Origin: an uncultured Dehalococcoidia bacterium | Lineage (GTDB): Bacteria > Chloroflexota > Dehalococcoidia > Dehalococcoidales > UBA1222 | Reading direction: 5' to 3' | DNA length: 64,000 nt | NCBI GenBank assembly: GCA_903844845.1 | Contig: CAIMVG010000009.1 | Coordinates: 1 to 64,000 of the forward strand | In this document: positions 1 through 8,474 of the stretch, piece after piece | How positions within the stretch are numbered: position 1 is the stretch's first letter | Layout: every line of letters starts with the position of its first letter | Program-made: the position numbers and the translations under genes | Notes under the pieces: model-generated | The model's database searches: none | What the model saw: only the letters and a program-made list of their open reading frames with translations | What the model was told of the DNA's origin: nothing

Positions 1-34
1 ATCGTTGGGGCACGGCGCGCCGTGCCCCTACGAT
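1..34. repeat. GC-rich palindrome, copy 1
   Basis: Bases 7-28 form a perfect 22-bp palindrome centred on GGCGCGCC, and four or five further base pairs extend it to 1-34. The same core occurs at 11856-11883. It lies just past the end of the exporter gene and has no coding role that I can see. Confidence 0.8.
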
Positions 35-50
35 CGGCAGCCGCCCGCCG

Positions 51-1574
51 TTACGCTGTCTTTTTGTTCTTTATCAGCAGGGCCACGAAAACCCCCACCG
101 CACAGAATACCACCGCGACCATCATGGCCGAATTCAGACTGGCGGCGAATTGGGATTTGAACATCTCGGTCATCTCGTATTGCGTAGACGCAGGCATCCC
201 CGTAACATTCATGCCGCTGGTTGCGCCGCCTTTGGAGAGGCCGGCGATTATCGCGGCTTTGACGCCCTCTGACATGCCGGGGATATTATTCAATGCCGAG
301 GTGATATTGGTTACCAGGCGCGATTGCAGGACCGCCCCGAGGATGGCCACCCCGAGCAGCGCCCCGATCTGGCGGGTAGTGGTCATGATGCCGCTGGCCG
401 CGCCGGATTTTTCGACGGGAGCCGATGCCATGACGACGGTATTGGCGGGCGCCATTATCAGGCCCATGCCTACCCCTGCCAGGATAAGGGGAAATACCAG
501 CGATTGCCAGGTGGTGCCGGCGGAAAGGTGCGCCAGGAGGAATATCGCCACGCCTGTGAGCGCCATCCCGGATGCCAGCATCCAGCGTACTCCTTTGCTG
601 TCTGCCAGTCTCCCGGCGAGCGGCGCCACGAACATGACGGCGAGCGATATCGGCAGGAGCACCAGGCCTGTTTTAATGGCGCTGTACCCCAGCACTATCT
701 GGAGGAAAAGCACCAGGAGGAAGATGATCCCTATCAGCCCGAACATCAGCAGGGAGCTGAGGGCGTTGCCCGCCGAGAAATTGATGTCCCGAAACAAGCT
801 AAGGTCTATCAATGGAGGATCGCGCCGTTTTTCCACCAGCACGAATAGGACGATACCGACAAGGCTGGCCGCGAACAGGCCGAGTATGAGGGCGGAGCCC
901 CAGCCGTATTTCTGCCCCTCTACCAGGGCGAAAGTCAGGCACAGCAGGGCTGTCGAAGCGATAGCGATGCCCGGCCAGTCTATCCTGCGGCTGGCATTGG
1001 GTTCGGTGGATTCGGTGATTATCAGGATGCCCGCGAAGACCGCGATGATGCCGAAAGGCACGTTGACCAGGAATATCGAGCCCCAGGAGAATTTATCCAC
1101 CAGCACGCCGCCGATGATGGGGCCCAGGGCGCTCGCAGCACCCGATACGGCCCCCCAGATGCCCATCGCCTGGCCGCGCTGGCCGTCTTTAAAGGCTACA
1201 TTCAAAAGTGAAAGCGTTGCCGGCATCATGGCGGCCCCGCCGAATGCCTGCAAAGCGCGGGCGCCGACCAGGAGCCAGATGTTCCCGGCCAGGCCGCAGA
1301 TGAAAGACGATATGGTAAAGAGGATAAGCCCGCCGATGAACAGGCGCTTGCGCCCGAATATATCGCCGAACCTCCCCATGGTGATAAGGCTAACGGCAAA
1401 CACCAGGATATAGGCGTTTATCACCCATTCGACGTCCGAGAGCGAGGCCTTCAGGCCGGTCATGATGTGAGGAAGGGCGATGTTCACGATGGTGACGTCG
1501 AGGTTCATCATGAACAGGGCCACCGCCAGTACCGCGAGTACCAGCCATTTGCTTGACGAGGATGCTAGCTTCAT
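51..1574 (-). CDS. MFS multidrug efflux transporter, DHA2 (EmrB/QacA) type
   Basis: A 507-residue, highly hydrophobic protein with the layout of a 14-helix proton-driven drug exporter of the inner membrane. Helix 1 carries the DHA2 signature LDVTIVNIALP (about residues 25-35), and the loop after helix 2 carries MFS motif A, GRFGDIFGRKR (about 67-77). The length is usual for the family. The ATG at 1574 has a good ribosome site (AAGGAA). The marR gene ends 13 bp upstream on the same strand, so the two form an operon, a common arrangement in which the regulator senses the exported compound. The substrate cannot be told from sequence; expulsion of toxic organic compounds is an inference from family and context. 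Confidence 0.93.
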   Translation of the reverse strand: MKLASSSSKWLVLAVLAVALFMMNLDVTIVNIALPHIMTGLKASLSDVEWVINAYILVFAVSLITMGRFGDIFGRKRLFIGGLILFTISSFICGLAGNIWLLVGARALQAFGGAAMMPATLSLLNVAFKDGQRGQAMGIWGAVSGAASALGPIIGGVLVDKFSWGSIFLVNVPFGIIAVFAGILIITESTEPNASRRIDWPGIAIASTALLCLTFALVEGQKYGWGSALILGLFAASLVGIVLFVLVEKRRDPPLIDLSLFRDINFSAGNALSSLLMFGLIGIIFLLVLFLQIVLGYSAIKTGLVLLPISLAVMFVAPLAGRLADSKGVRWMLASGMALTGVAIFLLAHLSAGTTWQSLVFPLILAGVGMGLIMAPANTVVMASAPVEKSGAASGIMTTTRQIGALLGVAILGAVLQSRLVTNITSALNNIPGMSEGVKAAIIAGLSKGGATSGMNVTGMPASTQYEMTEMFKSQFAASLNSAMMVAVVFCAVGVFVALLIKNKKTA

Positions 1575-1587
1575 GATTGTTCCTTTC

Positions 1588-2040
1588 CTAAACGAATTGC
1601 TGGGATATGCTGATTATCTGTTCCAGTGCCTTGGTTAATGAGGAAACCTGTTCGGGTGTCAATGTATTTAGCTTCTTGAGAAGATTTTCACGCAGCATCT
1701 TGCGGTAATCGGCCAGTATTGAGATGCCCGTTTTGGTCAGGGTGATAAGCACCCGCCTGCGGTCATCGGGGTCGTCCTCCCTGAGAACGGCCTTTTCCGC
1801 TACCAGGCCATCGATGAATTTAGTCATCTGGGGCTTGGATAAAGATAATTTACTGGCGAGTTCCGAGGCAGACAGCGGCCCGTCCTGTTCCAGCATGGTG
1901 AGGATGGCGAGGTGGTGATGGACCAGTTTGGGGCCGGAGGTGTTGACCAGGTGGCGGTGCAAAGAATGCAGAGCGCGATAGGCATCGTTTATCATCGTGT
2001 CTGCAAGTTTTTCTTGTTGGTTAGTATGTGAATAGTTCAT
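1588..2040 (-). CDS. MarR-family transcriptional regulator
   Basis: A 150-residue winged-helix protein. The recognition-helix region (SASELASKLSLSKPQMTKF, about residues 56-75) is followed by the wing, with the typical DDPDDRRR stretch (about 90-98) and a C-terminal dimerisation helix. MarR proteins act as dimers that release DNA when they bind a phenolic or other small ligand. It is the first gene of an operon with the DHA2 exporter, and two palindromes lie at and upstream of its start, so autorepression together with control of the exporter is the likely role. The ligand is unknown. Confidence 0.93.
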   Translation of the reverse strand: MNYSHTNQQEKLADTMINDAYRALHSLHRHLVNTSGPKLVHHHLAILTMLEQDGPLSASELASKLSLSKPQMTKFIDGLVAEKAVLREDDPDDRRRVLITLTKTGISILADYRKMLRENLLKKLNTLTPEQVSSLTKALEQIISISQQFV

Positions 2041-2084
2041 ATATTAACTATTATTTTAGTACAACATAGGATTTGTTGCAACAA
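2031..2084 (-). promoter_or_regulatory. marR promoter with two palindromic operator candidates
   Basis: On the minus strand TTGCAA and TAAAAT are spaced by 17 bp, a fair sigma-70-type promoter for marR. Two inverted repeats overlap it: AATAGTT-N8-AACTATT (2031-2052, across the start codon) and the perfect 12-mer TTGTTGCAACAA (2073-2084, over the -35 region). MarR dimers bind such sites, so repression by steric block is plausible. No experimental support is visible here. Confidence 0.6.
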
Positions 2085-2291
2085 GGAAATTGATAGGTGG
2101 GGCCTTTGGGTTTGAACGATTATTTAAGGCGGTTATGCGCACGCTGGTTGCCCGGATTGCCAAACCATAGATAATTTTCATGGTCAATTAATGATGATAT
2201 GAGGGGGAGGAGACGTAAAACAAGCGGGGGTGAAGGAAATCCCGAAAAGGTGCATCGCTGTTTGATTATTGAAATTAGGCGTGTGGTAAAT

Positions 2292-3284
2292 TCAGCGCAT
2301 AATTTCCTCATTAATTAAATAGTTGTTATAAAATTCCTTTAACTTTTCATGCCTGAAAGTGATTGATGATTTCGAATCAGCTGCTTGAATTATCCTGCTT
2401 TGGTAACCAACCAAAAGATGACTTGTTGCATCTATTCCAAGTTTCGCTTCATTTTTGACGGATTCTAAAAATGCAAGGTAAAACCCTTTTACCGCTGGTT
2501 CGCTCCCATCTAATTCCCCATTTTTGAATAGTTCCTCGACAAAAAGATAGATCGAAACCACCGATGCACGATTAGTTATTTGTGTTGCTTCTGAACCGAA
2601 TATTATATTTAATTTATCGAGAATATTTATTATGGACCTTGCTTCAGAAGACCGCAGGGCAAATCCGGAATAAGCACGGTAAAGATTTTCGAGATCTTCG
2701 TATCGTGATGTCCTAAATTGCCCAGTTTTGTTAAGATAAGAGGAGTTATTACATATTTGGGCGCATATCTGTTCTTTGGCGAATCGCCGTTCTGGAACAC
2801 TCACTAATTTGATAAAGGGATGTTGTGTCATCAACGTAACGAAAGTCCCAAGGTTGCTTTGAATAGCATTGAGTTTTTCGCCAGCGTTTAAAGGAACCCC
2901 CAATTGTAACCTAGTAAATAGGAGCCTGACTTCTTCGTCATTTATTTCTTCAATTTCAGTTATTGTTAATTCGTATTCCTCGAATTTACATCGGTCTTCG
3001 AAAGAGAGGCTTTCGAAAGTCGCTTGATGTTCTAAATCCTCAAATTCCCCATCGAAATATCCGATAATAGCTTGAATTCTTTGATGCCCATCTATACAAT
3101 CCCATCCATCATCGGTTTTTTGCATGTACAATTTCGGGATATCAATTCCCTTAAATATCGAGTCAACCAAAAGTTTCTTTTTCCCTTCATCCCAAACCAA
3201 ACCGCGTTGATAAACTGGAAAATTTATTCTATTCCGGTTTTTATATAAAAATAAAAGCGGCCATTTAATTATAGAAAATCTCAT
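2292..3284 (-). CDS. DUF262 (GmrSD/ParB-like nuclease) domain protein
   Basis: A 330-residue protein. The N-terminal part shows the DUF262 core: PVYQRGLVW (about residues 23-31), then IDGHQRIQAI (about 64-73), the equivalent of the DGQQR nucleotide-binding or nuclease motif of ParB/Srx-fold proteins such as the GmrS half of type IV restriction enzymes and DndB. The C-terminal 200 residues are helical; I see no HNH (DUF1524) domain, so it is a GmrS-like half alone. Its start is 2 bp after the stop of the SIR2-like gene, with the ribosome site (GGGGG) inside the end of that gene, so the two are translationally coupled. The region is AT-rich. A defence role is inferred from the partner and the neighbours; the exact activity is unknown. 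Confidence 0.82.
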   Translation of the reverse strand: MRFSIIKWPLLFLYKNRNRINFPVYQRGLVWDEGKKKLLVDSIFKGIDIPKLYMQKTDDGWDCIDGHQRIQAIIGYFDGEFEDLEHQATFESLSFEDRCKFEEYELTITEIEEINDEEVRLLFTRLQLGVPLNAGEKLNAIQSNLGTFVTLMTQHPFIKLVSVPERRFAKEQICAQICNNSSYLNKTGQFRTSRYEDLENLYRAYSGFALRSSEARSIINILDKLNIIFGSEATQITNRASVVSIYLFVEELFKNGELDGSEPAVKGFYLAFLESVKNEAKLGIDATSHLLVGYQSRIIQAADSKSSITFRHEKLKEFYNNYLINEEIMR

Positions 3285-3286
3285 CG

Positions 3287-4351
3287 TCAGCCCCCAAGCA
3301 TAAGGTTGGAATTTATTAGTTCGTCATCGAGAGAATGCCCGATATTTTTCTCAATCTGAGCTAATTTCATTAAAACCCAGCTTTTTAAAGGATTCTGTGA
3401 CCTGTAGGAATCTTCTTTGTATTCCGTTAAACTGCTTAAATTTTGCATATTACCCAAAAAGGGTAACCTCTGCATCATCCCTACTTTTGGAGATGGATTA
3501 ACTGCGTCACCTTCTCTTCCGAGTACTTCGGTATCAGGAACAATTAGTTCGATTCTAAAAGGCTTGGACATTACCTGAGCAGAAAATATAAGAGAGATCA
3601 AAGCGAAATCTTCACTTCTTAGACTACACCCCAATACTCTTAAAACGTCGCATTCGGTTAACAAATTCGAAGCTTTTTCCCATAACTCAGGGAATACTTT
3701 TTCGTGCGGTTTTTTATAAACGGACGGTGGCATCCAACCAGTACATTTATCTTTATAGTCGAGTTGTTCGAATTTCCCCGATACTGCCAACTCATCTTTC
3801 TCAATACACCAATTAAAAGAACCATGCATCTTCAATAACAAAGGCACCTTGGAATGCGGTTTTTCTTGAGGTGGGGTAGTAATGTAACCATAATCAATTA
3901 TTCCGTAAATATCATGGAATGCAGCGTCAAGTATGGAATCGTAATTGAGAGTTAAAATACCCAGTAAGGATTCACCATTTTCCCCCATATTGGGGCCGTA
4001 TTTATTATGGATATGTAACAGGCTGTTGTGTATCTTGGGAACTAGTGATTTGCCGTTGATTTCGGTTAGAAGATATTCCCGAAATAGTTGACGCAGTTCC
4101 GGACACACGGTTTTGAACGGTGATAGATCTAAACCCTTGTGACCTTCCAGCAAACTAAGAATTACTTCAATATCTTGGTCTTGCGGAATACTAAAATTCT
4201 TACGCAAAATCGAATACGGTCCTTTCCTCGACTCCGACATACGTGAGACGGTAGAACCGATTCCTCGCATCGAAAGGTTAGATTCGATGCCTTGGTGTTC
4301 CATTTCGGCGCAAATTGCACCAGCCCCTGTTAAGTAAACGACTTTATCCAT
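3287..4351 (-). CDS. SIR2-like (putative NADase) domain protein
   Basis: A 354-residue protein with the hallmarks of the SIR2-like fold: the N-terminal dinucleotide-binding GAGA (residues 9-12, VYLTGAGA), LTLNYDSILD (133-142), the catalytic-type histidine in KMHGS (H176), and the later GCSLRSEDF (241-249). No sirtuin zinc finger is seen, which fits the prokaryotic defence branch that hydrolyses NAD+ on phage sensing rather than deacetylating proteins. It is the first gene of a two-gene operon with the DUF262 protein and is divergent from the DNA methyltransferase. Within the family such proteins act by abortive infection; that this pair does so is an inference. Confidence 0.8.
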   Translation of the reverse strand: MDKVVYLTGAGAICAEMEHQGIESNLSMRGIGSTVSRMSESRKGPYSILRKNFSIPQDQDIEVILSLLEGHKGLDLSPFKTVCPELRQLFREYLLTEINGKSLVPKIHNSLLHIHNKYGPNMGENGESLLGILTLNYDSILDAAFHDIYGIIDYGYITTPPQEKPHSKVPLLLKMHGSFNWCIEKDELAVSGKFEQLDYKDKCTGWMPPSVYKKPHEKVFPELWEKASNLLTECDVLRVLGCSLRSEDFALISLIFSAQVMSKPFRIELIVPDTEVLGREGDAVNPSPKVGMMQRLPFLGNMQNLSSLTEYKEDSYRSQNPLKSWVLMKLAQIEKNIGHSLDDELINSNLMLGG

Positions 4352-4531
4352 ATAAACCTGTTGAATACATTTGAATCATTATTCTACATCAAATTCAGTC
4401 GGAATTTATGATATTCCGGCTAAATCTTTTTACTGGAGAGCTTAGTTGGTAGCTAGGTTATTTTATTAATAAAATAGAAATACCCAGTAAATTATTTTTC
4501 TTCCCAAAATCATTTAATGCCTGAATGACTC

Positions 4532-4586
4532 TTGACAATTATCAGTACAAATGTTTTACTTTGATAAGTAAGTGACAATTTGTCAC
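4532..4586 (+). promoter_or_regulatory. Methyltransferase promoter and palindromic operator candidate
   Basis: TTGACA (4532-4537) and TTTACT (4555-4560) are spaced by 17 bp. Downstream, before the ATG at 4610, lies a perfect 15-bp palindrome, GTGACAATTTGTCAC (4572-4586). The encoded methyltransferase has its own HTH domain, and methyltransferases built this way (M.SsoII and M.EcoRII are known cases) repress their own transcription from such a site. The assignment is inferred. Confidence 0.55.
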
Positions 4587-4609
4587 AATTTGACCCAGCG
4601 GAGTGATTG

Positions 4610-5890
4610 ATGAGCGAACAGAAGAGTGATTTTGCTAAATTGAGAGAAAAAGCTGGAATACCAGTTGAAGAACTCGCGAGTCTTTGTGGGAAAACCATGC
4701 GAACCATTTACCGTTGGGAGAATGGAGCAAGTCGCCCTGAAAAGCTTGCCATTGAAAAATTAAAGAATTTAGTTAGTAGTTCGGAAGGTAACTACGAACT
4801 GAACACGCCGAGGTTTACTTTTATTGATTTGTTTGCCGGAATCGGTGGACTTAGACGGGGATTTGAGCCGTTGGGTGGAAAGTGCGTTTTTACCAGTGAA
4901 TGGAATGAATATTCCCAACAGACTTACCGGGCAAATTACGGTTTTTCGGAGAACATCGCGGGAGATATCACTAAAATCTCTGCTGACCAGATTCCGCCGC
5001 ATGACCTTCTTTTGGCAGGGTTTCCATGCCAGCCGTTTTCGATAGCCGGTGTTTCCAAAAAGAATGCACTTCACCAGCCGCACGGCTTTGCCTGTGCGAC
5101 ACAAGGGACACTTTTTTTCGATGTCGCGCGAATCATAGCACACCACAGGCCCAAGGCTTTCATGCTGGAAAATGTTAAGAACCTTGTGAACCATGATAAG
5201 GGGAAAACGTTTGAGATTATCCGGAACACGCTGGAAGTTGAACTCGGGTATCAGGTTCGTTACAGGGTGATAGATGCTAGATCATGGGTTCCCCAGCATC
5301 GTGAACGGATTGTAATCGTAGGTTTCCGCGACCCTAATGATTTCAGGCTGGATGATATGATTATACCTAATCCCATGTCAGGGCCTGTGCTACGAACGAT
5401 ATTGCATCCTGAAGACGGAACTGAATTAGCAAATGGAAACAATAGCAAATATATTGAAATTGCTGACGGATCGGTAAAAAACAGGTATATCCTAACCGAT
5501 CATTTATGGGAATATCTCCAAGCGTATTCTGCGAAACACAAAGCAAAGGGGAATGGCTTCGGTTTCGGACTGGTCGGTCCCGATGATATTTCTCGTACTC
5601 TGTCTGCGAGATATTATAAAGATGGTTCGGAGATTCTCGTTAAAAGAATCTCCGGCAACCCTAGACGTCTTACCCCGAGAGAATGCGCCCGCTTGATGGG
5701 ATTTGATGCTCCTCAAGGTAGTGATTTTGTTATTCCAGTTTCGGATACTCAGGCTTACCGGCAATTTGGGAATGCTGTTGTGGTACCTATGGTCGAGGCG
5801 GTTGCCAAACACATGCTTCCATGGCTAGCAGCCAAGCAACTTGGATTTACTGATTTATTAGCTGATAAGGAGATGGTTTCTGTTGGCTGA
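4610..5890 (+). CDS. DNA cytosine-5 methyltransferase with N-terminal HTH
   Basis: A 426-residue enzyme. Residues 5-55 form an XRE-like helix-turn-helix. The catalytic domain follows with all main m5C motifs: I, FIDLFAGIGG (71-80); IV, GFPCQPFSIAG with nucleophile C140; VI, ENV (187-189); VIII, QHRERIVIVG (229-238); a target-recognition region; and X, YRQFGNAVVVP near the C terminus. It methylates C5 of cytosine in a specific DNA site, which cannot be read from sequence. The ATG at 4610 has GGAG 6-7 bp upstream; a TTG one codon earlier is less likely. The HTH plus upstream palindrome suggest autorepression, as in type II restriction-modification loci. Downstream HNH, glycosylase and nuclease genes support an R-M setting. 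Confidence 0.95.
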   Translation: MSEQKSDFAKLREKAGIPVEELASLCGKTMRTIYRWENGASRPEKLAIEKLKNLVSSSEGNYELNTPRFTFIDLFAGIGGLRRGFEPLGGKCVFTSEWNEYSQQTYRANYGFSENIAGDITKISADQIPPHDLLLAGFPCQPFSIAGVSKKNALHQPHGFACATQGTLFFDVARIIAHHRPKAFMLENVKNLVNHDKGKTFEIIRNTLEVELGYQVRYRVIDARSWVPQHRERIVIVGFRDPNDFRLDDMIIPNPMSGPVLRTILHPEDGTELANGNNSKYIEIADGSVKNRYILTDHLWEYLQAYSAKHKAKGNGFGFGLVGPDDISRTLSARYYKDGSEILVKRISGNPRRLTPRECARLMGFDAPQGSDFVIPVSDTQAYRQFGNAVVVPMVEAVAKHMLPWLAAKQLGFTDLLADKEMVSVG

Positions 5891-6611
5891 ATTGATTTAC
5901 TCGCAAGTTGGGGCATTAGTTAGCATTTTGCAGTTTTTTACGAAACAACAACTCAATGAATCAATTTAGACGAAAACCTCTTGCTTTTTTTAATATAATT
6001 AAATCTAAAAAGATCTTTGGTTTCAACCTTGAGGTTCCCTCTTTGTTTCGAATATGATTTAGGAAATGTCAACTAAATGCATTGGTTTTAATCCGGTGAA
6101 TCTCCTAATCAACATCTACACTTTGCGCGAATTTTATTAAATCTTCAAGGAGTTTCCCAATATAAACAGTGTGACATAAGCCTCCTGTACCTTTCTTCAT
6201 CCATATCCGAGGAAGATGTATCTATCAGCCTTTCAACTCTCCCCTCGGTTGAATTTTTGAAGTTTGAAACTTACAAGCAAGATTACGACTGCCAAAACAC
6301 CACCGGCACTAAATCCGAAAACCGCATTTCAACAATTTGGGCCGGATGGTGCGGCACCAGTGTAGGTTTGAAATCCAGAGCCTGTTATAAAAATCTCTAC
6401 TAAAACTAGAATTTTACCCTGATCCAGTAGGGATGTATCCTAATCTCACAAATTGCCCTAGGTAAAACCTTGGTATTTGTGTTCTTCGTTTTTAGAGATG
6501 GATTCAAAAGGTTCACTATCAAGTCAATCTTTAAATCATAATTGCCGATAAAGAATTTCGAGGTTATACTTCTGTCGAGGATCTAGGAACTCTCAAAGAA
6601 AGGATTTCGTA
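5891..6611. other. AT-rich gap without recognisable gene
   Basis: About 720 bp between the methyltransferase and the HNH gene. All frames on both strands are broken by stops, and I see no tRNA or clear repeat. It may hold decayed remains of a gene, as is common in defence islands, but nothing here can be named. Confidence 0.5.
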
Positions 6612-7379
6612 ATGAGTTCTTATTTGGAAATACTAGAAAACATTTTTTTGGCAGTTGGAAGAAAGACAGTTTCGCACACAGATGTCTTTAAAGACGCATA
6701 CGTAGTAGACAATTCTCAAAAAAAGGTATTTGATGCACTTGGTGTTGAGCCCGGTATTGCTCCGAATGTCACTCTAATTTCTCTACATGTGTTGGGGACG
6801 GACAAGGTTCTGACTGCAAGCTACTATCAATCCATTAGGGAAGGTGCTGGTAGAGTTCCTGAAATTCGTATGGGGAGGTTTTTGTTTTGGCTTAAAGAAG
6901 GCGATGACTTGTTCATAGCGACGGATGGGACAAAGATATTTGTTGGAAAATTGAAACCTAAAGACAAGCTCGACTCTGAACAACAATCTGACTACGAGGA
7001 AAAGGCAACTAAGGCATTAGGCCAGATTGATCCCAAACTGTTACTTAAAAAAGCTAAAGCAGCAAAACCAAAGCCTATCCAACACACGACTGAAACGACT
7101 GTATTTGAAAGAAACCTTTACGTCAAAGCCTATGTCGTGGAGCGATCAAAATACAATTGTGAAATGCCCGGATGCACGTACAAAGGATTTGAAAAACCAG
7201 ACGGGAGTTTATTTATTGAAGTCCATCATATTTTACCGCTCTCGGAAGATGGAGCTGATATCGTTGAGAACTCTGCTGCGCTTTGTCCCAATTGCCACGC
7301 CAAAGCCCACCACTCAAAGGACAAATCTTCAATAATGGACATGTTGCATGACAAAATAATGTCTAAGCCTTATTGTTGA
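6612..7379 (+). CDS. HNH endonuclease
   Basis: A 255-residue protein. The first 140 residues are a domain I do not recognise, possibly DNA-site recognition. A lysine-rich linker (about 143-158) leads to a C-terminal HNH nuclease: C183 and C188, the histidine pair HH at 205-206, N220, then CPNCHAKAHH (225-234). The four cysteines form the structural zinc knuckles, and the HH...N...H residues form the metal site, as in McrA-like and many restriction nucleases. It sits between the m5C methyltransferase and the glycosylase, in the same direction, so it is a candidate cognate restriction enzyme or a methyl-dependent nuclease. Which of these is undecided. Confidence 0.85.
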   Translation: MSSYLEILENIFLAVGRKTVSHTDVFKDAYVVDNSQKKVFDALGVEPGIAPNVTLISLHVLGTDKVLTASYYQSIREGAGRVPEIRMGRFLFWLKEGDDLFIATDGTKIFVGKLKPKDKLDSEQQSDYEEKATKALGQIDPKLLLKKAKAAKPKPIQHTTETTVFERNLYVKAYVVERSKYNCEMPGCTYKGFEKPDGSLFIEVHHILPLSEDGADIVENSAALCPNCHAKAHHSKDKSSIMDMLHDKIMSKPYC

Positions 7380-7410
7380 CCAAAATTCACGAGAAATTGG
7401 TATTTGCACA

Positions 7411-8052
7411 ATGGTTGACTTGATTCTCCGTTCTTCCATTCAGGACTTTCAGAAAAAGGTTATCAATTGGGAAAAAGAGAGTGGAATATCTTATCCATGG
7501 CGAACTACCCCAAACCACTGGCATGCATTGGTTGCGGAAATAATGCTGCAAAGAACAAGAGCAGAACAGATGTTAACGCCATATATAGAATTCACCGAAA
7601 GGTTTGACACCCCCGAAGCATTTTTACAAGGTTCGACGGACAATATTTTCGATTCGCTTGGTTTGAAATGGCGGGAGCAAACGCTTCGAGAGTTGGCAAA
7701 CTCATTGGCCGGAAGAAATATTCCAGATACTCGTCCAGAACTCTTGAAACTCCCAGGTGTGGGGGATTATGTTGCTTCGGCTTATTTATCGGCACACGTT
7801 AAAAAAAGAGAATTCATAATTGATAGTAATGTTGTCCGTTTATACGGTCGATATTGGGGATTTGAGACGAACCCTGAGACACGTCGAAAAAAATGGCTAT
7901 CAGAATTAGCGAGCGAATTGACTCCACAAAAAGAATTTGTTGAGTATAACTATGGTTTAATCGATTTTACAAAAGCTGTATGCAAAATTCGTCCGAAGCA
8001 CCATCAGTGTCCAGTAAAAAATAATTGTAATTTCGCACAGAGGCTGTCCTAG
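7411..8052 (+). CDS. HhH-GPD DNA glycosylase, T:G-mismatch (Mig/MutY) type
   Basis: A 213-residue member of the EndoIII/MutY superfamily. Seen: AEIMLQRTRA (42-51), the helix-hairpin-helix LPGVGDY (114-120) and the catalytic aspartate D138 in IIDSN. EndoIII has a lysine where Y120 stands. A tyrosine there is known from the archaeal thymine-DNA glycosylase Mig.Mth, which removes T from T:G mismatches left by deaminated 5-methylcytosine. The Fe-S region has only three cysteines (C191, C200, C206); the second of the usual four is replaced by a histidine pair (197-198), so the cluster may be altered or lost. It begins 31 bp after the HNH gene and follows an m5C methyltransferase, which fits repair of methylation damage. 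No MutY C-terminal 8-oxoG domain is present. Confidence 0.88.
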   Translation: MVDLILRSSIQDFQKKVINWEKESGISYPWRTTPNHWHALVAEIMLQRTRAEQMLTPYIEFTERFDTPEAFLQGSTDNIFDSLGLKWREQTLRELANSLAGRNIPDTRPELLKLPGVGDYVASAYLSAHVKKREFIIDSNVVRLYGRYWGFETNPETRRKKWLSELASELTPQKEFVEYNYGLIDFTKAVCKIRPKHHQCPVKNNCNFAQRLS

Positions 8053-8474
8053 TTACTTGTCGCAGTCTTTTAATAGACGAATTAATGTGTTGAATTTCGC
8101 AAAATCTTGGTCAAACAATCGTACCTAATATTTGCTAGGATAAAGAGATTCTCGGGATAAAAATTTCGAAGAAAATATTACTAGCTCTTCCTGAATTGAG
8201 AGAAATGGCGCGGAAGACAGGATATCGTCAAAAAGTAGTGGGGAGGGGGCAGTGTTTCCTTGCTGGTCAAGATTTCAATCGGGTCTCCGATGACATTGAA
8301 GGAGGCTATAAAAACTTGGATCTAATGTTGGTCTAACAAAAATTGCTAATTTTAATTTGGCTCATTTGAAATGCAAACGGTAAAAACGAATCACCCATCA
8401 TTCGCCGATTGTTACTAAACGAGTGGTATTACCTGAACAGGATATGTCTATTCGGGTATTTACTAGATAAACCA
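8053..8474. other. Gap with one short unexplained open frame
   Basis: About 420 bp. On the plus strand one frame is open from 8139 to the stop at 8334-8336 (65 codons). The first in-frame ATG is at 8205, giving a 43-residue basic peptide, but no clear ribosome site precedes it. It could be a small gene or the end of a decayed one. Nothing else is seen. Confidence 0.35.

Noticed and set aside
22..1413. Long plus-strand frame opposite the exporter gene
   Set aside because: It is the antisense shadow of a clear MFS gene in GC-rich DNA, and has no ribosome site or recognisable protein.
2120..2311. 63-codon minus-strand frame after the DUF262 gene
   Set aside because: It overlaps the end of a clear gene, has no ribosome site and no recognisable features.
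5891..6611. tRNA or integration site at the island
   Set aside because: No cloverleaf or T-loop consensus was found in this gap or at the island borders.
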